Origin: CBDFLS01 sp965249185
GTDB taxonomy: Bacteria > Chloroflexota > Dehalococcoidia > Lucifugimonadales > Australimonadaceae
Length of the DNA: 64,000 nt
NCBI GenBank assembly: GCA_965249185.1
Contig: CBDFLS010000002.1
Location: 620,001 to 684,000 of the forward strand
Direction of reading: 5' to 3'
The notes under the pieces were generated by a model that worked only from the letters and a program-made list of their open reading frames with translations, had not been told where the DNA came from and did not search any database. Below, piece by piece: positions 53,778-62,490 of this stretch. The position numbers were made by a program, and so were the translations under genes. Within the stretch, counting starts at the first letter, position 1; each line of letters opens with the position of its first letter.

Positions 53778-54056
53778 ATGGCCACCGTTTTCGTTCCATC
53801 GCTCATGCAGTCGCTGACGAAAGGGCAGGCCAAGGTGTCGGTGCCCGGCTCCACGGTCCGCGAGGTCATCCGCAACCTCGAAAAGGAGTACCCGGGGATG
53901 GAGCAGCGGCTGGTGGAAGGCGGCCGGATCAGGCCAAGCGTCTCCGTGGCCGTCAACGGCGAGGTGACGCCCCTGGGCATGCTGGAGAAGGTGGGCCCGG
54001 AGAGCGAGGTCCACTTTCTGCCCGCCATCAGCGGCGGCAGTCAGCTTGCCATTTAA
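53778..54056 (+). CDS. MoaD/ThiS-family ubiquitin-like protein
   Basis: A 92-residue beta-grasp protein. The core ATVFVPSLMQSLTKGQAKVSVPGSTVREVIRNLE and VAVNGEVTPLGMLEKVGPESEVHFLPAISGG match sulfur-carrier or small-modifier proteins. The Gly-Gly (86-87) is not C-terminal but is followed by SQLAI, so activation would need trimming, as for some Ub-like precursors. Sulfur transfer to molybdopterin, thiamine or an amino acid is possible; no partner E1-like gene is adjacent. Confidence 0.85.
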   Translation: MATVFVPSLMQSLTKGQAKVSVPGSTVREVIRNLEKEYPGMEQRLVEGGRIRPSVSVAVNGEVTPLGMLEKVGPESEVHFLPAISGGSQLAI

Positions 54057-54117
54057 AGAGGTAGGCGAGGGACGCGGAGCGAACCGGTCCCAGGCCCTCG
54101 AGTCCAGCTAAGCTGCC

Positions 54118-54147
54118 TTGACACGCGCTGAAAGCCGTCGCTATAGT
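54118..54147 (+). promoter_or_regulatory. Strong predicted promoter of the tRNA pair
   Basis: TTGACA (54118-54123), an 18-base spacer and TATAGT (54142-54147), 41 bases upstream of tRNA-Ala. Confidence 0.75.
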
Positions 54148-54188
54148 GACTGTGGGTGCTACGTGAAGTAGCGCCGCTCTGTCTTCGG

Positions 54189-54264
54189 GGGGATATAGCT
54201 CAATTGGGAGAGCGCGGCGTTCGCATCGCCGAGGTTGGGGGTTCGAGCCCCCCTATCTCCACCA
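54189..54264 (+). tRNA. tRNA-Ala (CGC)
   Basis: A 76-base cloverleaf with encoded CCA. The acceptor GGGGATA pairs with TATCTCC. The D arm has GCTC/GAGC, and the anticodon stem CGGCG/CGCCG encloses loop TTCGCAT, giving anticodon CGC. The T arm is GGGGG-TTCGAGC-CCCCC. Confidence 0.95.
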
Positions 54265-54292
54265 ACCGCCACATCCCTCCTCTCGACCCTCA

Positions 54293-54369
54293 TTCCCCGA
54301 TAGCTCAATGGTAGAGCGAGCGGCTGTTAACCGCTAGGTTCCAGGTTCGAGCCCTGGTCGGGGAGCCAT
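54293..54369 (+). tRNA. tRNA-Asn (GTT)
   Basis: The anticodon stem AGCGG/CCGCT encloses CTGTTAA, giving anticodon GTT. The T arm is CCAGG-TTCGAGC-CCTGG and the D arm GCTC/GAGC. The 3' acceptor strand has five G, so pairing can extend to eight base pairs starting at 54293, which then leaves the usual Asn discriminator G and an encoded CCA. A 7-bp version would start at 54294 without encoded CCA. Confidence 0.93.
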
Positions 54370-54417
54370 CGTTACTACTGGCCGGCGGTTAACAACCTGC
54401 GACCACGGAGGCTGCAC

Positions 54418-55149
54418 ATGATCGGAAGGGTTGATCCAGAGGGAGTGGAGATACAGGCGCTGCATGACTTGGTCGACTTCGCAGGAAAGGATGTCGTGGA
54501 GATCGGCTGCGGGGACGGCCGCATGACCCGGCGATTCGCCGACACGACCGCTTCAGTCCTTGCCTTCGATCCCGACGAGTCCGCCATCGCGTCGGCGCGC
54601 GAGCAGACACCGGCTGCCCTCAGGGACAAGCTAACGTTCCGAGTGGATGATGTGACGACCGCCAGCCTGGGCGAGGGCGCTTACGACGTCGGGGTCCTCT
54701 CCATGTCCATATGATGAATGCCCTCCGAGGGCGTCGTTGACGCCCTTTGGAAGGTCCACCGTGCTCTGCGCCCGGGTGGCGTGCTGCTGGACCTTCACCC
54801 TCAGCCGCGATTCGTGCAGATTCAAGTCCGAGCTAGCACCGGCTTCGCTCCGGTGGGCCGGCTGGAATATAGCTCGGTCTTTTTCCAGACCATCGCGGCC
54901 GCAGACGAGGCCCTCGCCTCCTTCCACACACGGGGAAGTTTTCTGAACGAGCGGGAGCGAGAGTTCGCGCTCCTCCATTACTTGGACTCTATCGCCGACT
55001 GGGAGACCTACATGACGACATGGGGTCAATACTATGTGCCGCCGGATGGCCCTTTGCTAAAGACCATCCACGACCTTTTCGCCTCTACAGAGGCGCCCGT
55101 TATCCTGAAGGAGCGGGTACAGGCGACTCGGCTCAGGCGAGCGGGCTGA
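54418..55149 (+). CDS. SAM-dependent methyltransferase with tandem in-frame UGA-UGA (candidate di-selenocysteine protein or pseudogene)
   Basis: A 243-residue class I methyltransferase frame broken only by TGA-TGA at 54712-54717 (codons 99-100). The SAM-binding motif VVEIGCGDG is at 26-34. Downstream, in the same frame, VVDALWKVHRALRPGGVLLDLHP is the standard next motif, so the sequence is continuous across the stops. A perfect hairpin with a G-U-U loop follows at 54728-54746. The paired residues may be Cys-Cys in relatives; that is from memory and unverified. GGAGG precedes the ATG. If the UGAs are not recoded, the gene is dead. Confidence 0.6.
54727..54747 (+). promoter_or_regulatory. SECIS-like hairpin after UGA-UGA
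   Basis: AGGGCGTC (54728-54735) pairs perfectly with GACGCCCT (54739-54746) around a GTT triloop. The loop G is about 18-19 bases after the second UGA, inside the bacterial SECIS distance range. Confidence 0.55.
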
Positions 55150-55174
55150 CGGCATCTCTCTTTTCCTTCCATCC

Positions 55175-55234
55175 ATGGAAAGACGCCATGGGCCATGGAA
55201 GGACGCCGTGGGCCATGGAAGGACGCCGTGGGCC
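55175..55234. repeat. Three tandem copies of a 20-bp unit
   Basis: ATGGAAAGACGCCATGGGCC followed by two identical ATGGAAGGACGCCGTGGGCC units, just after the methyltransferase stop. No spacer and no repeat-spacer pattern, so not CRISPR. Confidence 0.92.
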
Positions 55235-55344
55235 ATCTGCCATCGCTCATGAGCGGTAATACCCAATCCGCTCACCCCGAGCGCGGTCGAAGGGAATGGT
55301 GAAGCGGCCAAGAACCAGCCTCTAGCGCACCGGCGGCCGAGGCC

Positions 55345-55764
55345 CTAGCCCACGCGGCGAAACCGTGGAAGGGTGATGTCCTCGCTGACATCCTCGAAGT
55401 CCACCTCCACCGGCATGCCAATCTCGATCTCCTCGGGAGGGCAGTCCACCATATTGCTGATGAGGCGGGGACCCTCCGCCAGCTCCACCAGGACCACATC
55501 GTAGGGCACCTCGGCAAAAGCGGGGTGCACGGGATGCCGCACCACAATGAAACTGAAGATGGCGCCCTTCCCGCTGGCCTTGACCCACCGCTTCTCCAGC
55601 GACAGGCACTCGGGGCACGACGGCTGTGGCGGGTGCTGAAGCCTCCCGCACGAGGCGCACTGCTGCAGAAGCAGCTCCCGGCGTTTGAGGCCGGCGTACC
55701 ACTCCTCGGTATCCGTATCCACCAGGGGCAGGGGAATGGGTGGCCGCTCGGCTTGCTCTGTCAT
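55345..55764 (-). CDS. DUF35 zinc-ribbon/OB-fold protein (thiolase accessory)
   Basis: A 139-residue protein. The N-terminal rubredoxin-like zinc ribbon has Cys36, Cys39, Cys50 and Cys53, followed by an OB fold. Such DUF35 proteins bind SCP-x-type thiolases or form the C-terminal domain of ChsH2, which docks the aldolase Ltp2. It lies 4 bp downstream of the thiolase gene, so they are surely co-expressed and probably form a complex. GAGGAAG precedes the ATG. Confidence 0.92.
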   Translation of the reverse strand: MTEQAERPPIPLPLVDTDTEEWYAGLKRRELLLQQCASCGRLQHPPQPSCPECLSLEKRWVKASGKGAIFSFIVVRHPVHPAFAEVPYDVVLVELAEGPRLISNMVDCPPEEIEIGMPVEVDFEDVSEDITLPRFRRVG

Positions 55765-55768
55765 CTTT

Positions 55769-56941
55769 TCACTTCCTCAGGAGGATAGCGCTAGTAGGGC
55801 CTCCCTGGGCGGAGGTCACCATGCTCAGCTCCACGTTCTCCACCTGCGAGGTTGACGTCCCCCGTATCTGCCGCACCGCCTCGAGTATGTGGTTATGCCC
55901 GTGGATGTACGCCTCCGACAGGTGCCCGCCATGGGTGTTCATGGGCAGATGGCCCTTCCCATACTCGATGGCGCCGCTGGCCACGAAGGGCCCGCCCTCT
56001 CCCTTCTCGCAGAAGCCGTAGTCCTCCAGCGCCATCACCACCCACGGGATGAAGTGGTCGTAGATCTGCACCACGTCGATGTCCTTCGGCTCCACTCCCG
56101 CCGTCCCGAACAGCTCCTTGGCGCACAGCACGCTCTCGATTCCCGTGGTCACCGCCTCGGGGGTGCCGTAGAGGCTGTTCATCACGTGCTGGGGCGCGGT
56201 GGACCCCTGAGCGGCGGCCATGATGTAGGCGGGCGTCTGCTTCAGGTCCCGTGCCCGCTCCGCCGACGTCACCACCCAGGCGCATGCGCCGTCCGACTCG
56301 AGGCAGCAGTCGAAGAGGCAGACGGGCTCCGCGATCATCCGGGAGTTCATATAGTCGTCCAGCGTCAACTCCCGCTCGTAGAAGTTTGCCCGGGGGTTCC
56401 GGTTGGCGTTCTTGCGCTGCGAGAGGGCAACGGCAGCGTACTGCTCGCGGGTGGTCCCGTACTCGTGCATGTGCCGCTGGGCCGACATGGCCACCCACTG
56501 GGCGGGCGAGAGGAACCCAACGGAGGAGTAGTAGCCAAAGATCCCCGGAATGCGCCCCGCGGCCCTGGACTGGCCGAACCGGCGCCCCGAGCGCTCGTTC
56601 AGCGCACGCCAGCCCACCACCACGTTGGCCTGGCCCGAAGCCACCATCATCGCCGCCAGCTTCACCAGCGCGCAGGGGCTGTTGCCTCCCACGCCCCAGT
56701 GGGCCATGGACCTGACGTTAGTCATGCCCAGCGAGTTCATGATGTCCGTGTCGTCGGAGCTATCGAAGGAGAGCTTCACCAGCCCGTCCACGTCCGCCGG
56801 CGTCAGACCGCAGTCGTCCAGGGCGGCGATAATCGCCTCCACCGCCAGGCGCAGTTCGCTGCGGCCCGAGTTGCGGGAGAACTCCGTCTGCCCGATGCCG
56901 ACGATGGCCGCCTTGTCCCGTAAGTAGCTGTCCTCTACCAT
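55769..56941 (-). CDS. SCP-x/Ltp2-type thiolase-like protein
   Basis: A 390-residue thiolase-fold protein of the lipid-transfer/SCP-2 thiolase group. It starts AAIVGIGQTEFSRNSGRSEL and has GGNSPCALVKLAAMMVASG, the DCCLESDGACAWVV segment and NTHGGHLSEAYIHGHNH with the catalytic His. Partners of DUF35 proteins in this group include the aldolase Ltp2 of steroid side-chain breakdown. The ATG at 56941 follows CAGGGAGG; the longer open frame is unlikely. It is divergent from the acyl-CoA dehydrogenases. Confidence 0.9.
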   Translation of the reverse strand: MVEDSYLRDKAAIVGIGQTEFSRNSGRSELRLAVEAIIAALDDCGLTPADVDGLVKLSFDSSDDTDIMNSLGMTNVRSMAHWGVGGNSPCALVKLAAMMVASGQANVVVGWRALNERSGRRFGQSRAAGRIPGIFGYYSSVGFLSPAQWVAMSAQRHMHEYGTTREQYAAVALSQRKNANRNPRANFYERELTLDDYMNSRMIAEPVCLFDCCLESDGACAWVVTSAERARDLKQTPAYIMAAAQGSTAPQHVMNSLYGTPEAVTTGIESVLCAKELFGTAGVEPKDIDVVQIYDHFIPWVVMALEDYGFCEKGEGGPFVASGAIEYGKGHLPMNTHGGHLSEAYIHGHNHILEAVRQIRGTSTSQVENVELSMVTSAQGGPTSAILLRK

Positions 56942-57077
56942 GCCTCCCTGCTCGTAGACCAGTGGGTTTGGCGGGCCCGGACGGCTGCCCGCCACGGAGT
57001 GCCCTCACCTCGAAAAGCGCGGCGATTGTAGTGAGCGCCACGAGAGGTGTCAAGCAAACGCGGCCAAGCCGCGATTG

Positions 57078-57106
57078 TTGACATTTGGCATGGGAGCCAC
57101 TACTTT
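57078..57106 (+). promoter_or_regulatory. Predicted promoter of the acyl-CoA dehydrogenase cassette
   Basis: TTGACA (57078-57083), a 17-base spacer and TACTTT (57101-57106), about 55 bases before the first dehydrogenase ATG. Confidence 0.65.
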
Positions 57107-57164
57107 GTCGGTCGCAATCCCCCCTCGCCAGACCATAGGGGATACTTTCTATAAGGCTAAGACC

Positions 57165-58340
57165 ATGGATTTTCGACTGACCAAAGAGCAGTTGGCGTTC
57201 CAGGCGGAGGTGCGGGACTTCATCGAGAAGGAGGCCCCGACGGAGCTGCGGGCCGCTAGGGGCGTCTCCTTCGGCACCGGCACCGGCCTTTCCGAGGACG
57301 CCCCGTCAGTCCAGAAGTGGCTCCAAAAGCTCCACGAGAGCGGCTACGCGGGAATGAGCTGGCCCGAAGAGTACGGCGGCAAGGGAGCGACGGCCATCGA
57401 CGACTGGCTCTTCTCGGAGGAGATGAGCTATTACGACCTGCCCAGCGTTACCGGCGGCATGTACGGCAAGGTGATGAGCATGGTGGGGACGGAGGAGCAG
57501 AAGCGGGCTTTTATCCCCCGCTTGCTGGCCGGGACCTACCGGTTCGCCCAGGGGTGGACCGAGCCCAGGGGCGGGACGGACCTGGCGGCGATTCAGACAC
57601 GGGCGGTCCGGGAGGGCGACGAGTACGTCATCAACGGCCAGAAGATTTTCACTACCGGCGCCCACTACGCCACCCACCTCTGGCTTGCCGCCCGGACAAA
57701 CCCCGACGAGCCGCGACACAAGGGCATCTCCATGATCGTCGTACCCATGGACGCCCCAGGCATCGAGGTCAGGCCCCTCTACACCCAGGCCGACGAGCGG
57801 ACCAACGAGGTGTTCCTGGACAGCGTTCGGACTCCAGTCACCAATCTTGTGGGCGAAGAGCACGGCGGGTGGCTCATCGCCATGAAGATGGCGGAGTTCG
57901 AGCGCATCACGGTCATAGGCCACATCGCCTGGTTCCTCGATGAGCTGGTGAAGTACGCCCGCGAGACGGAGGCGGCCGGCGCACCGCTGATCGACGACCC
58001 TCGCGTGCGGCAGACGCTGGCCCGCTTGGTCGTGGACCTGGAGATGGGCCGGCTTTTGGAGCTGCGGACGGCCTGGAAGGTGGAACAGGGCGGGTCGCAC
58101 AATAACGAAGCCGCCATGAACAAGCTGTGGGTCGCGGAGTACCGAGAGCGGCTGGCCAACGAGGCGTCGAACATCATTGGCCCGCTGGGCCTGATACGAA
58201 AGGACACCGCGGACGCCCCCATAGGTGGCTTCGCCGAGGCCCACTACCGGGCGTATCCCCTTTTCAAATTCGGCGCTGGCTGCTGCGAGGTCCTGCGCAA
58301 TATCATCGCCCAACGTGCTCTGGGCCTGCCCAGGGGTTGA
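57165..58340 (+). CDS. Acyl-CoA dehydrogenase (first of a pair)
   Basis: A 391-residue FAD enzyme. It has an N-terminal helical domain, the FAQGWTEPRGGTDLAAIQT substrate/FAD motif (around 126-144), a beta domain, and the C-terminal FGAGCCEVLRNIIAQRALGLPR end that contacts FAD in the neighbouring subunit. It is followed after 46 bp by a second, shorter dehydrogenase. Adjacent pairs like this form heterotetramers in steroid-degrading Actinobacteria, inferred here by analogy. Acyl substrate unknown. Confidence 0.93.
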   Translation: MDFRLTKEQLAFQAEVRDFIEKEAPTELRAARGVSFGTGTGLSEDAPSVQKWLQKLHESGYAGMSWPEEYGGKGATAIDDWLFSEEMSYYDLPSVTGGMYGKVMSMVGTEEQKRAFIPRLLAGTYRFAQGWTEPRGGTDLAAIQTRAVREGDEYVINGQKIFTTGAHYATHLWLAARTNPDEPRHKGISMIVVPMDAPGIEVRPLYTQADERTNEVFLDSVRTPVTNLVGEEHGGWLIAMKMAEFERITVIGHIAWFLDELVKYARETEAAGAPLIDDPRVRQTLARLVVDLEMGRLLELRTAWKVEQGGSHNNEAAMNKLWVAEYRERLANEASNIIGPLGLIRKDTADAPIGGFAEAHYRAYPLFKFGAGCCEVLRNIIAQRALGLPRG

Positions 58341-58386
58341 GCTTCTCGAGGCGGCGCCAAAGCCGACGGGAGACGGAGCTGACAAG

Positions 58387-59508
58387 ATGCTAGACCTGGC
58401 CTTTTCCGAAGAGCAGGACCTTCTCTGGAAGTCCGCGCGCGATTTCTTCGAGCAGGAGTGCCCCTATACGCTGCTCCACGAGGTGGAGGCGACAGAGGCG
58501 GGGTACAGTCAAGAGCTGTGGCAGAAGATGGCCGCGCTGGGCTGGATGGGCCTTCCGTTCCCCTCAGCCTATGGCGGCGAGGACGGCACAGCGGTTGAGC
58601 TTGGCATTCTGCTGGGGGAGTTCGGGCGGGCCGCCTGCGCCAGCCCCTACTTCAGCACCGTAGCCCTGAGCGGGGGTCTGCTCACCAAGGGCGGCACCGA
58701 GGAGCAGAAACAACGGCTCCTGCCCAAGCTGGCGAAAGGCGAGCTGCGCGTGGCGCTAGCCAACGCAGGCCCGGGGGGACGAGTGGCGATGACGGACATC
58801 CCCTTTCAGGCCAAGCCCAGCGGTGAGGGCTGGAAGCTCTCCGGCGCCTCCTTCCCCGTCGAATGGGGCCACGTGGCGGACCTGTTGCTCTGTGTGGCCC
58901 GCACCGGCGACGGGGTCACGGTCTTCTCGGTCGATCCCCAAGCTCCCGGCGTTCGAATCGCTAACGTCGATATCGTGGACAACGACAGGGCGGCACGGGT
59001 GGAGCTGGACGGCGTCCAGGTCACTCGCACGGACATCGTCGGCGCCGAAGGGGCCGGCTGGCCTTTGATGGAGGAGACCCTGGACCAGGCCAACGCCCTC
59101 CGGTGCGCCGAGATGCAGGGCGGCTCGCAGAAGTGTCTGGAGATGACCGTGGACTACGCGAAAACGCGCATCGCCTTCGGGAAGCCAACGGGGACGTTTC
59201 AGGCGGTGCAGCACCAGGCCGCCGACGCGGCCACGATCTCGGACGCGGCCTGGCTCGCCACGTACAAGGTGCTCTCCATGCTGACGTCGGGGCTGCCGGC
59301 CGCCCAAGAGGCGGCAATCGCCAGAGTCGTCGCCCGCGACGCCTACCTGAAAACCACCAGCGTGGCCTCCCAAATCCACGGTGGCATCGGGCACATGAAG
59401 GAGTTCCACCTTCAGTTCTACTTCCGGAGGGCCAAGGGCTGCGAGCTGCGCATGGGCAGCCTCTACGACAATCTGGAAAAAGTCGCCGCGATGGCGCTGG
59501 GCCTGTAA
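58387..59508 (+). CDS. Acyl-CoA dehydrogenase (second of a pair)
   Basis: A 373-residue protein. The acyl-CoA dehydrogenase fold is clear from AALGWMGLPFPSAYGGEDGT, FGKPTGTFQAVQHQAAD and QIHGGIGHMKEFHLQFYFRRA. The mid-domain FAD motif is degenerate (VALANAGPGGR instead of a typical TEP/GSD block), fitting a partner subunit rather than a free-standing enzyme. The start is ATG 58387. The YHS gene follows after 23 bp. Confidence 0.9.
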   Translation: MLDLAFSEEQDLLWKSARDFFEQECPYTLLHEVEATEAGYSQELWQKMAALGWMGLPFPSAYGGEDGTAVELGILLGEFGRAACASPYFSTVALSGGLLTKGGTEEQKQRLLPKLAKGELRVALANAGPGGRVAMTDIPFQAKPSGEGWKLSGASFPVEWGHVADLLLCVARTGDGVTVFSVDPQAPGVRIANVDIVDNDRAARVELDGVQVTRTDIVGAEGAGWPLMEETLDQANALRCAEMQGGSQKCLEMTVDYAKTRIAFGKPTGTFQAVQHQAADAATISDAAWLATYKVLSMLTSGLPAAQEAAIARVVARDAYLKTTSVASQIHGGIGHMKEFHLQFYFRRAKGCELRMGSLYDNLEKVAAMALGL

Positions 59509-59531
59509 ACAAATGGAGCGGAGGTAACGAC

Positions 59532-59744
59532 GTGGCACGCGACCCCGTATGTGGCAAGGACGTGGACGAAGCCCGCCTCCAACGCGCGCAATCAACCATC
59601 GCCTCCGGCGCCACGGAGCTCGATCCGTCCGTCGGCACCAAGAGCTTTCACGACGGCCAGTGGTACTATTTCTGTAGCCTGGCGTGCCGGGCCATATTCA
59701 TGGGCAATCCAGAGCAGTACGCCGGGGGCGGCGCTCAAACGTAG
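59532..59744 (+). CDS. YHS-domain protein
   Basis: A 70-residue small protein: DPVCGKDVDE at the N-terminus (Cys7) and YYFCSLACRAIFMGNPEQYA with two further Cys, the YHS metal-binding layout seen in copper/cadmium-handling and oxygenase-associated proteins. GTG start with GCGGAGG 7 bases upstream. Its role in the acyl-CoA cassette is unknown. Confidence 0.85.
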   Translation: MARDPVCGKDVDEARLQRAQSTIASGATELDPSVGTKSFHDGQWYYFCSLACRAIFMGNPEQYAGGGAQT

Positions 59745-59818
59745 GTCCGCCCGCCGCCAGATGCCAGGACACTCACGGCCCAGATGTCAGAACACTTAGG
59801 GCGTTGAAAGACTCAGCA

Positions 59819-62464
59819 ATGGTGCGGCAGCCGCTTGAGGGCATACGGGTGGTGGAGTGTACGCGCGGCAGCATCGTCAGCGCTTGTGGCACCATGTACC
59901 TCGCCCGTCACGGGGCCGAGGTCATCCTCATCGAGTCCCTGAAAAACCGGATAACCGGCAGGATAACGGGTCCCTCTTGGTTGCCCGAAGAGCTGCAGCT
60001 CATCCAGGGTGACCTGAACGCGCTCTCCGCCGACAGCGGCCACCAGCAGAAGCTCAGCGCGGCCATTGAGGTGACGACCCCGGAGGGCCGGAAACTGCTG
60101 CGGCGCCTGCTGGAGGTCACCGATGTGTTCGTATCCAGCCTCAGCGCGCCCACGCTGCCCAAGTGGGGCCCGAGCTACGAAGAGGTGAGCAAGGTCAATC
60201 CCGGAATCGTCTATCTGAGCGTGCCGGGCTTCGGCAACACCCCCGGCCCCTACTATGAGTCCGTCACCTACGGCCCAGCCCTAGCGGCCATGGCTGGGCT
60301 GGAAGGGATCACCGGCTGGCCCGACCGGCCGGCCTCCGGAATAGGGCCAATCTCCATGCCCGACTGGACCGGCGCCCACCACGTGGCGATTGCGGTCATG
60401 GCCGCTCTGCTCCACCGCCAGAAAACGGGAATGGGACAGTACATCGATATGTCCCAGTTCGAGGTGGCGACCTCCTGCTTCGGCTCCGCCATCCTCCAGT
60501 ACGCGGCCAACAACGAGGTGGCGGTCCGCAGAGGCAACCGGAGCCTGGATGACGCGCCCCACAGCGTGTTCCCGTGCCGGGGCCACGAGCAGTGGGTAGC
60601 CATCGCGGTGACCACGGACGACGAGTGGCAGGCGCTGGCCAAGACCGCCCGCCACCCCGAGTGGGCCGAAGACGGCCGATTCGAAAGTCTGGCGGGGCGC
60701 ATGGAGAACCAGGACGAGCTGGAGGCGTTGGTGGGGAGCTGGACCTCCCAGTGCAGCCCACGGGAGGTGGCCTACCAGCTCCAGGGAGCGGGTGTACCGG
60801 CGGCCCCCGTTCTGGACAACGACGGCGTCATGATAGACCCCCAACTGGAGGCCCGGGAGTACTGGCGCCTCCTGGACCATCCACGGCTGGGCAAAGACCT
60901 CGTCTACGGCCACGCCATCCACCTCTCTGAAACGCCACCGGCACTCAAGCGCGCGCATCCCGCCCTGGGCCAGCACACCGAGTACGTCCTCCAGAATATC
61001 CTGGGCCTAAGCGAGCAGGAGGTGCAGAAGCTGGTCGATGAGGAGGTGGCCTTCAAGATGCCGCCCCTCCCCCCTCAGACAGAGCCTTTGAAGCGCCCCT
61101 ACTGGAGCTGGATCGGACACGTGCTGCGGCTGCCGTGGCCGGGCCATGAGGGGGCGCAGGCGCCGGAAGATAACGGCAAGCCCAGTCCAACCCAAGCCAG
61201 GCCAAGAAACCAACCCTTGAAGGCGGGGCCGGCCTCGCATCCCGCCAACGGTACGCCCGCGGCACTCCAGGGCTACCGCGTGCTCGACCTCTCCGACGAG
61301 ACCGGGGCCTACGGCGCCAAGCTCATGGCGGACCTGGGCGCCGACGTCATCAAGGTCGAGCCGCCCGAAGGGTCTGCCAGCCGCCTCGTGCAGCCCTTTT
61401 TGCAGGGCAGGCCCGGCCCGGAGCGGAGCATCCACCACCTCTATACGAACACCAGCAAACGCAGCATCACGCTCCGGTTGGAGCACCCCGACGGCGCGGA
61501 GGTGTTCCGGAGCCTGGTCCGGACAGCGGACGTGGTCTACGAGACGTACCCGCCCCAGCACCTGGACCGGCTGGGGCTGGGGTGGGAGGAGCTGCACCGG
61601 CTCAACCCCTCGCTGGTGCTCACCTCCCTCACCCCCTATGGGCAGACGGGACCGTATCGCGACTGGAAGGCGACCGACCTGACGCTGTGGGCCCTGAGCG
61701 GAGCCCTCTACCAGTGTGGAGACCCCGATCGAGCGCCCGTGACTCCCGGCGGCCAGTTCACCCGCGTCTTCGGCTCCACCAACGCAGCCTACGGGACCCT
61801 GGCCGCGCTGATGAGCCGCGACGCATCGGGCCGGGGCCAATGGGTCGATGTCTCCATCCACGAGGCGTTGATGGGGGCGTCTTCGGAGGCCGGCCTCTCG
61901 GTGTACCTGGACGACAACGTGCACCGCAACCGCATGGGGTCCAGACGAAAGGGGTATGCGCCCGTGTTCCACTCGCCCACCGAGGATGGGGCCGTCTACC
62001 TCCTGGCTCTGCGGGCCGACCACTGGGACAGGCTGGCCGCGTGGGTCCATGAGAAGACGGGGATCGAAGAGGTGCTGGACCCGATGTTCAAGGGGCCTTC
62101 GACGGTCAGGTTCCCGTACGTGGAGATGGTGGAGTACTTCTGCGCTGAGCTGACCAGGCAGTATAAGAGCCAGGACTTCTTCGAAGAGGCGGACCGCCGG
62201 GGCATCACGGTGGGACCGGTCAACACCACGGCCGACCTGATGCGAGACCCCCACCTGGCCGCCCGCTCCTTCTGGCTGGACGTGGACCACCCGGAGACGG
62301 GCGTGCTGCCCTACGCCCGCCCGCCCTACCGTCACAGCGAGACGCCGGCGGCCATTCACAGACCGGCGCCGCTCCTGGGACAGCACAACGACGAGGTCTA
62401 CCGAGGGGAGCTGGGCTTCTCCGGCAAACGGATGCAGGCGCTTCGGGGCGCCGGGGTGATCTGA
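59819..62464 (+). CDS. Double-domain CaiB/BaiF-type CoA-transferase
   Basis: An 881-residue fusion of two class III CoA-transferase modules, about 1-430 and 480-881, joined by a Pro/Gly-rich linker. Each starts with the family's Rossmann strand (LEGIRVVECTRGS; LQGYRVLDLSDET). Module 1 keeps the nucleophilic Asp (Asp182 in MPDWTG). In module 2 the aligned residue is Arg649 (FTRVFGS), so only the first half may be catalytic. It would move CoA from a donor such as succinyl-CoA or an acyl-CoA onto the pathway acid. GAAAG precedes the ATG weakly. Confidence 0.9.
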   Translation: MVRQPLEGIRVVECTRGSIVSACGTMYLARHGAEVILIESLKNRITGRITGPSWLPEELQLIQGDLNALSADSGHQQKLSAAIEVTTPEGRKLLRRLLEVTDVFVSSLSAPTLPKWGPSYEEVSKVNPGIVYLSVPGFGNTPGPYYESVTYGPALAAMAGLEGITGWPDRPASGIGPISMPDWTGAHHVAIAVMAALLHRQKTGMGQYIDMSQFEVATSCFGSAILQYAANNEVAVRRGNRSLDDAPHSVFPCRGHEQWVAIAVTTDDEWQALAKTARHPEWAEDGRFESLAGRMENQDELEALVGSWTSQCSPREVAYQLQGAGVPAAPVLDNDGVMIDPQLEAREYWRLLDHPRLGKDLVYGHAIHLSETPPALKRAHPALGQHTEYVLQNILGLSEQEVQKLVDEEVAFKMPPLPPQTEPLKRPYWSWIGHVLRLPWPGHEGAQAPEDNGKPSPTQARPRNQPLKAGPASHPANGTPAALQGYRVLDLSDETGAYGAKLMADLGADVIKVEPPEGSASRLVQPFLQGRPGPERSIHHLYTNTSKRSITLRLEHPDGAEVFRSLVRTADVVYETYPPQHLDRLGLGWEELHRLNPSLVLTSLTPYGQTGPYRDWKATDLTLWALSGALYQCGDPDRAPVTPGGQFTRVFGSTNAAYGTLAALMSRDASGRGQWVDVSIHEALMGASSEAGLSVYLDDNVHRNRMGSRRKGYAPVFHSPTEDGAVYLLALRADHWDRLAAWVHEKTGIEEVLDPMFKGPSTVRFPYVEMVEYFCAELTRQYKSQDFFEEADRRGITVGPVNTTADLMRDPHLAARSFWLDVDHPETGVLPYARPPYRHSETPAAIHRPAPLLGQHNDEVYRGELGFSGKRMQALRGAGVI

Positions 62465-62490
62465 CGGAATCAAACGCGGAGAGGTGAAGT

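Noticed and set aside
54189..54369. A tRNA-Sec among the tRNAs
   Set aside because: Anticodons are CGC and GTT, and neither has the long variable arm of tRNA-Sec.
55175..55234. Possible CRISPR array
   Set aside because: Units are directly contiguous with no spacers, and no cas gene is present.
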